DNA from: Allochromatium tepidum
Lineage (GTDB): Bacteria; Pseudomonadota; Gammaproteobacteria; Chromatiales; Chromatiaceae
Reading direction: 5' to 3'
Length of the DNA stretch: 64,000 nucleotides
NCBI RefSeq assembly: GCF_018409545.1
Contig: NZ_AP024563.1
Span: 3,092,001 to 3,156,000, forward strand
Below the pieces are notes generated by a model, which worked only from the letters and a program-made list of their open reading frames with translations, searched no databases and was not told where the DNA came from. Position numbers and translations under genes: made by a program. How positions within the stretch are numbered: the first letter of the stretch is position 1; each line of letters starts with the position of its first letter. Shown here piece after piece: positions 59,826 to 64,000 of the stretch.

Positions 59826-61349
59826 TCAGGCCACCGTCACCGGAATCCCCGCGATCCGTCCGCGCCACTCGGCAGGTCCGATCTGGTGCACCGATTCGCC
59901 CCGGCTGTCGACCGCGACCGTCACCGGCATGTCCTCGACCACGAACTCGCGGATCGCCTCCATGCCGAGATCCTCGAAGGCGACCAGCCGCGAGGACTTG
60001 ATGGCCTTGGAGACCAGATAGGCCGCGCCGCCGACCGCCATCAGATAGACTGCGCCATGCTGCTTGATCGACTCGATCGCCGCCGGTCCGCGCTCGGCCT
60101 TGCCGATCATGCCGATCAGCCCGGTCCGGGCGAGCATGATCTCGGTGAACTTGTCCATGCGCGTGGCGGTGGTCGGTCCGGCCGGTCCCACGATCTCGTC
60201 GCGTACCGGATCGACCGGGCCGACGTAATAGATGAAGCGATCGGTGAGATCCACGCCTGCCGGCAGGGATTCGCCGCGTGCGAGCAGATCGGCGATGCGC
60301 TTGTGCGCCGCATCGCGTCCGGTGAGCAGCCGGCCCGAGAGCAGCAGCCGCTCGCCCGGGCGCCAGCTCGCGATCTCGGCGCGCGTGAGTCCGTCGAGAT
60401 TCACGCGCCGCGCCGTGCTGTCGGGCGCCCAGGTGATCGCCGGCCAATCCGCCAGACGCGGCGGTTCCAGCTGCACCGGGCCTGAGCCGTCGAGGACGAA
60501 GTCCAGATGTCGGGTCGCGGCACAGTTGGGGATCATGGCCACCGGCAGCGAGGCGGCATGGGTGGGGTAGGTGAGGATCTTGACGTCCAGCACCGTGGTC
60601 AGCCCGCCGAGTCCCTGAGCGCCGATGCCGAGCGCGTTGACCTTCTCGAACAGCTCCAGACGCAGTTCCTCGATCGGATCGGCTGGGCCGCGTGCCTGGA
60701 GTTCATGGACGTCGATGTGTCCGAGCAGGGCTTCCTTGGCCAGCAGCATCGCCTTCTCGGCCGAGCCGCCGATGCCGATGCCGAGCATTCCGGGCGGACA
60801 CCAGCCTGCGCCCATGGTCGGCACCGTCTTCAGCACCCAATCGACCAGGTTGTCGCTCGGATTGAGGATGGCGAACTTGGCCTTGTTCTCCGAGCCGCCG
60901 CCCTTGGCCGCGAGCCGCACCTCGACCCGATCGCCGGGCACCAGCTCGACATGGACCACGGCCGGGGTGTTGTCGCCGGTATTCGTGCGCGCACCGATCG
61001 GTGGGGACACGATCGAGGCACGCAGCACATTGTCCGGGTGCAGATAGGCGCGGCGCACGCCCTCGTCGACCAGCGCCTGAAGGCTTTGCTGAGTATCCCA
61101 ACGCACATCCATGCCGACCTTGAGGAAGACCACTACCGAGCCGGTATCCTGACAGATGGGCCGGTGCCCCTCGGCGCACAGCCGCGAGTTGTAGAGGATC
61201 TGGGCCATGGCATCGCGCGCGGCCGGCGACTGCTCGGCCTCATAGGCGGCACCCAGCGCCTGGATGTAGTCGCGCGGGTGATAGTAGGAGATGAACTGGA
61301 GCGCGTCGGCAATGCTCCGGATGAAATCGGATTCGCGGATGGTGGTCAT
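59826..61349 (-). CDS. fumA: Fumarate hydratase, class I (iron-sulfur)
   Basis: The 507-aa enzyme interconverts fumarate and malate using a [4Fe-4S] cluster. From ATG 61349 it has the class I motif PICQDTGSVVVFLKVGMD (cysteine ligand), a second cysteine in WCPPGMLGIGIGGSAEKAM, and the C-terminal domain (VGPAGPTTATRMDKF ... LMAVGGAAYLVSKAIKSS). Class I enzymes are oxygen-sensitive. The upstream in-frame ATG at 61436 gives 29 extra residues that are not conserved. Confidence 0.95.
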   Translation of the reverse strand: MTTIRESDFIRSIADALQFISYYHPRDYIQALGAAYEAEQSPAARDAMAQILYNSRLCAEGHRPICQDTGSVVVFLKVGMDVRWDTQQSLQALVDEGVRRAYLHPDNVLRASIVSPPIGARTNTGDNTPAVVHVELVPGDRVEVRLAAKGGGSENKAKFAILNPSDNLVDWVLKTVPTMGAGWCPPGMLGIGIGGSAEKAMLLAKEALLGHIDVHELQARGPADPIEELRLELFEKVNALGIGAQGLGGLTTVLDVKILTYPTHAASLPVAMIPNCAATRHLDFVLDGSGPVQLEPPRLADWPAITWAPDSTARRVNLDGLTRAEIASWRPGERLLLSGRLLTGRDAAHKRIADLLARGESLPAGVDLTDRFIYYVGPVDPVRDEIVGPAGPTTATRMDKFTEIMLARTGLIGMIGKAERGPAAIESIKQHGAVYLMAVGGAAYLVSKAIKSSRLVAFEDLGMEAIREFVVEDMPVTVAVDSRGESVHQIGPAEWRGRIAGIPVTVA

Positions 61350-61553
61350 GATGGCTCGGGTTTGCGGGAGATTCGAGGGTGTTTTGCGGCAGTGTATATC
61401 AGCGGCCCATCGAACCTGAAACGCAGACCGACTCATCAGTCGATCAGAATTTTCTGATAGTTTTCAAATGCGCGCGCCCTCGATCAGGGCGAGGGCGGTC
61501 ATCGGAGTCGCACCCGTTCGCGGACCTCGATCACTGGTCGCTACAAAAAAGAC

Positions 61554-61582
61554 TTGCAGCCGTCGGCGTCGGCTTGTACTAT
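61554..61582 (+). promoter_or_regulatory. Sigma-70 promoter of the tRNA gene
   Basis: The -35 TTGCAG (61554-61559) and -10 TACTAT (61577-61582) are separated by 17 bases, with predicted transcription start near 61589, about ten bases before the mature tRNA. Confidence 0.65.
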
Positions 61583-61599
61583 GGCCGTCTCTTGACGAC

Positions 61600-61676
61600 A
61601 GGCGCGTAGCTCAGTTGGTTAGAGCACCACCTTGACATGGTGGGGGTCGTTGGTTCGAGTCCAATCGCGCCTACCA
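61600..61676 (+). tRNA. tRNA-Val (anticodon GAC)
   Basis: The 77-nt gene has a perfect seven-base acceptor stem (AGGCGCG with CGCGCCT), D-loop TAGCTCAGTTGGTTAGA, anticodon loop CCTTGACATGG (GAC at 61634-61636), T arm GGTTCGAGTCC, and encoded CCA (61674-61676). It matches E. coli tRNA-Val(GAC) closely outside the acceptor stem. Confidence 0.95.
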
Positions 61677-61718
61677 ACACCGGCTGTCAGCCTTCAGCGA
61701 TCAGCTTTCAGCATGAAA

Positions 61719-61758
61719 ACCGGCTGAGAGTCCTTCGCTGAGGGCCGGCGGCTTTTTT
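61719..61758 (+). terminator. Candidate intrinsic terminator after tRNA-Val
   Basis: A CCGGC/GCCGG-based stem is followed by a run of six T (61753-61758). Short TTCAGC repeats lie between it and the tRNA. The stem is only about five or six base pairs, so the call is tentative. Confidence 0.45.
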
Positions 61759-61868
61759 ATTGCCCGCATTTCGAGCCGCGCCAGTTTAGCATCGATCCCC
61801 GATGCCGGGCGTCTCGAAAGACTCACGCGATCCCTCGTATCGATCGCCACTGAAACCCAGGATCCAAG

Positions 61869-63788
61869 ATGCCTCTGATTACGCTCCCCGATGGCTCCCA
61901 GCGCTCCTTCGAGCAGCCCGTCAGCGTCCATGACGTCGCCGCCGCCATCGGCCCAGGTCTGGCCAAGGCCGCGCTCGCCGGTCGCGTCGACGGTCGGCTC
62001 GTCGATACCTCCCATGTCATCGATCAGGACTCCGAACTCGCCATCGTCACCGGCAAGGACGAGGCGACCGCGCTCGAACTGCTGCGCCACGACGCCGCCC
62101 ATGTGATGGCGCAGGCCGTGCAGGAGCTCTATCCGGGCACCCAGGTCACCATCGGCCCGGCGATCGAAAACGGCTTCTATTACGACTTCGCCCGCGACGA
62201 GCCCTTCACGCCCGCCGATCTGGAGCGCATCGAAGAACGCATGCACGAGATCGTCAAGCGCGATCTGCCCATCGTGCGCGAGGTCATGGATCGCGAGGAG
62301 GCCAAGCGCGTCTTCGCCGAGCTGGGCGAGCACTACAAGGTCGAGATCATCGACGACATCATCCCGGCGGGCGAAGAGGTTTCCATCTACCGCCAGGGCG
62401 ACTGGTTCGACGTCTGTCGCGGCCCGCATCTGCCGAGCACCGGCAAGCTCGGCAACGGCTTCAAGCTGACGAAGCTCGCCGGCGCCTACTGGCGCGGCGA
62501 CTCGCGCAACGCCATGCTGCAACGCATCTACGGCACCGCCTGGCGCGACAAGAAGGAACTCAACGCCTACCTGCATCGCCTGGAAGAGGCCGAGAAGCGC
62601 GATCATCGCAAGCTCGGCAAGCAGCTCGACCTGTTCCACTTCCAGGACGAAGCCCCCGGCATGGCCTTCTGGCACGCCAAGGGCCGCGTGGTCTATCGGC
62701 TCGCCGAGACCTACATGCGCGAGAAGCTCGACGAATACGGCTATCAGGAAGTCGAGACCCCGCAGGTGCTCGACCGCTCGCTGTGGGAGCGTTCCGGCCA
62801 CTGGGACAAGTTCGCCGGCGGCATGTTCACGACGCATCTGGATGATCGTGATTTCGCCATCAAGCCGATGAACTGCCCCGGTCACATCCAGCTCTACAAC
62901 CAGGGGCTCAAGAGTTATCGCGACCTGCCGCTACGCATCGCCGAGTTCGGCGTGGTGCATCGCAACGAGCCGTCCGGCACCCTGCACGGCCTGATGCGCG
63001 CGCGTCGCTTCACTCAGGACGACGCCCACGTCTTCTGCACCGAGGATCAGCTCCAATCGGAAGTCGCGACCCTGATCGACATGGTGTTCGAGACCTATCG
63101 CGATTTCGGCTTCGACGACATCGAACTGGCCCTGTCGCTGCGTCCCGACCGGCGCGTCGGCGCCGACGAACTCTGGGACAAGGCCGAGGCGGCGCTCGCT
63201 CAGTCGCTCGACGACAAGGGGCTGACCTACCGCATCCAGCCGGGCGAGGGCGCCTTCTATGGCCCCAAGATCGAGTTCACCCTGCGCGACAGCATCGGAC
63301 GCGCCTGGCAGTGCGGTACCATCCAGGTCGATTTCTCGATGCCCGGTCGTCTCGGCGCGCACTACATCGCCGAGGACAACAGCAAGCAGACGCCGGTGAT
63401 GATCCATCGTGCCGTCCTCGGCTCGGTCGAGCGTTTCATCGGCATCCTGATCGAACACTATGCCGGTCTGCTGCCCGTCTGGCTCGCGCCGGTGCAGGCG
63501 GTGGCGCTCAATATCACCGACCGCCAGGCCGAGTATGTCAAGGAGGTCGTTAAGACCTTGCGCGACAAGGGCTTCCGCGCCGAGTTCGACTTGAGAAACG
63601 AGAAGATCGGCTTTAAAATCCGCGAGCACACCCTGCAGCGGGTTCCCTATCTGCTCGTGGTCGGAGACCGCGAGGTCGAGGCCCGCTCATTGTCGGTCCG
63701 CAACCGCCAGGGTCAGGATCTCGGCTCCTTCAGTCTCGATGCCTTCATCGAGCGCTTGAGCCAGGACGTCGCGAACCGCATCCATTGA
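61869..63788 (+). CDS. thrS: Threonyl-tRNA synthetase
   Basis: The class II synthetase that charges tRNA-Thr. The 639-aa protein starts at ATG 61869 with an AGGA site. It has the TGS domain (about 1-60), the second additional (editing) domain (about 70-230: [17 protein letters not shown], then [18 protein letters not shown]), the catalytic core with motif 1, motif 2 ([28 protein letters not shown]) and motif 3 ([24 protein letters not shown]), and the anticodon-binding domain at 540-639. It precedes infC. Confidence 0.97.
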   Translation: MPLITLPDGSQRSFEQPVSVHDVAAAIGPGLAKAALAGRVDGRLVDTSHVIDQDSELAIVTGKDEATALELLRHDAAHVMAQAVQELYPGTQVTIGPAIENGFYYDFARDEPFTPADLERIEERMHEIVKRDLPIVREVMDREEAKRVFAELGEHYKVEIIDDIIPAGEEVSIYRQGDWFDVCRGPHLPSTGKLGNGFKLTKLAGAYWRGDSRNAMLQRIYGTAWRDKKELNAYLHRLEEAEKRDHRKLGKQLDLFHFQDEAPGMAFWHAKGRVVYRLAETYMREKLDEYGYQEVETPQVLDRSLWERSGHWDKFAGGMFTTHLDDRDFAIKPMNCPGHIQLYNQGLKSYRDLPLRIAEFGVVHRNEPSGTLHGLMRARRFTQDDAHVFCTEDQLQSEVATLIDMVFETYRDFGFDDIELALSLRPDRRVGADELWDKAEAALAQSLDDKGLTYRIQPGEGAFYGPKIEFTLRDSIGRAWQCGTIQVDFSMPGRLGAHYIAEDNSKQTPVMIHRAVLGSVERFIGILIEHYAGLLPVWLAPVQAVALNITDRQAEYVKEVVKTLRDKGFRAEFDLRNEKIGFKIREHTLQRVPYLLVVGDREVEARSLSVRNRQGQDLGSFSLDAFIERLSQDVANRIH

Positions 63789-63866
63789 TGGACGGTCAGA
63801 GGCGAATCGCGCCATCGGCCAATTCGCCCGGGCCGTGTTTATTCGAGTTTTTGGAGGATACCTGCT

Positions 63867-64000
63867 ATCGCTGCGCCAAAGAGAAACCGCGTCAACAGAG
63901 AGATCAACATCCCGGAAGTCCGGCTGATCGGCGCGGATGGAAATCAGGTTGGGGTCGTCAACACCCGTGAGGCCATCGCCATGGCCGAGGAGGCGGGCTT
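63867..64000 (+). CDS. infC: Translation initiation factor IF-3 (partial, AUC start)
   Basis: IF-3 prevents premature subunit joining and selects start codons. The first about 44 codons are present: (M)[19 protein letters not shown], then [19 protein letters not shown]. The reading begins at ATC 63867 with a GGAGG site (63853-63857) nine bases upstream; no ATG, GTG or TTG lies in frame at a suitable distance. In E. coli infC starts at AUU, so a non-standard start is expected and allows autoregulation. The window ends inside the gene. Confidence 0.9.
   Translation, partial: MAAPKRNRVNREINIPEVRLIGADGNQVGVVNTREAIAMAEEAG

Overview
The window is about 64 kb of uniformly high-GC, gene-dense DNA with gammaproteobacterial gene order: a fliE-FGHIJK-LMN flagellar block under a FleQ-type activator, ilvB-ilvH-ilvC, ybgC-tolQRAB-pal-cpoB, and thrS-infC. 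The style of the proteins, with abundant c-di-GMP genes and multicopy AAA-ATPase-like/PD-(D/E)XK proteins, suggests a purple sulfur bacterium (Chromatiaceae) or a close relative. That placement is an inference, because no photosynthesis or sulfur-oxidation gene lies in the window.

Layout. 1-11.1 kb (minus strand): flagellar basal body, export ATPase and switch genes (fliN, M, L, K, J, I, H, G, F, E), then fleQ. A sigma-54-like promoter lies before fliE. 11.3-15.0 kb: a ComFB-like protein, an HDOD-GAF protein and motAB. 15.0-16.6 kb: an IS481-type insertion beside a decayed fragment of a DNA methyltransferase. 16.7-20.1 kb: ilvBHC, closed by a strong hairpin. 20.1-20.8 kb: a HigBA-like toxin-antitoxin pair whose toxin has a frameshift in a T tract, abutting ybgC. 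20.8-26.4 kb: ybgC and the Tol-Pal operon, where base composition drops sharply across the TolA C-terminal domain. 26.4-30.2 kb: an HD-GYP protein and a PAS-GGDEF-EAL protein. 30.2-32.1 kb: BolA, a degenerate P-loop protein and an ankyrin lipoprotein. 32.1-36.8 kb: a frameshifted IclR regulator, a phosphoketolase-like ThDP enzyme and a DUF1537 acid-sugar kinase, which together look like an uncharacterised carbon-catabolism module. 36.9-38.9 kb: an ABC exporter. 38.9-42.3 kb: two tandem, nearly identical AAA-ATPase-like/PD-(D/E)XK genes that differ in two sharply bounded islands. 42.4-47.6 kb: a P-type Ca2+-ATPase and Lon, divergently transcribed. 47.8-53.0 kb: a small hypothetical protein, a diguanylate cyclase, a chemoreceptor and a hybrid kinase that appears catalytically dead. 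53.1-58.2 kb: a Gld-type ABC system with its permease and GldG-like part fused. 58.4-61.3 kb: an orphan antitoxin under a perfect palindrome, a YhdH-type reductase and class I fumarase. 61.6-64 kb: tRNA-Val(GAC), thrS, and the start of infC, which appears to use an AUC start codon.

The most unusual items are the mosaic AAA/PD-(D/E)XK duplicates, the phosphoketolase-like/DUF1537/IclR module, a FleQ without the LFRS motif, the low-GC island in tolA, and the dense c-di-GMP and chemotaxis gene content beside the flagellar genes. Some frameshifts may be sequencing errors and are marked as such.
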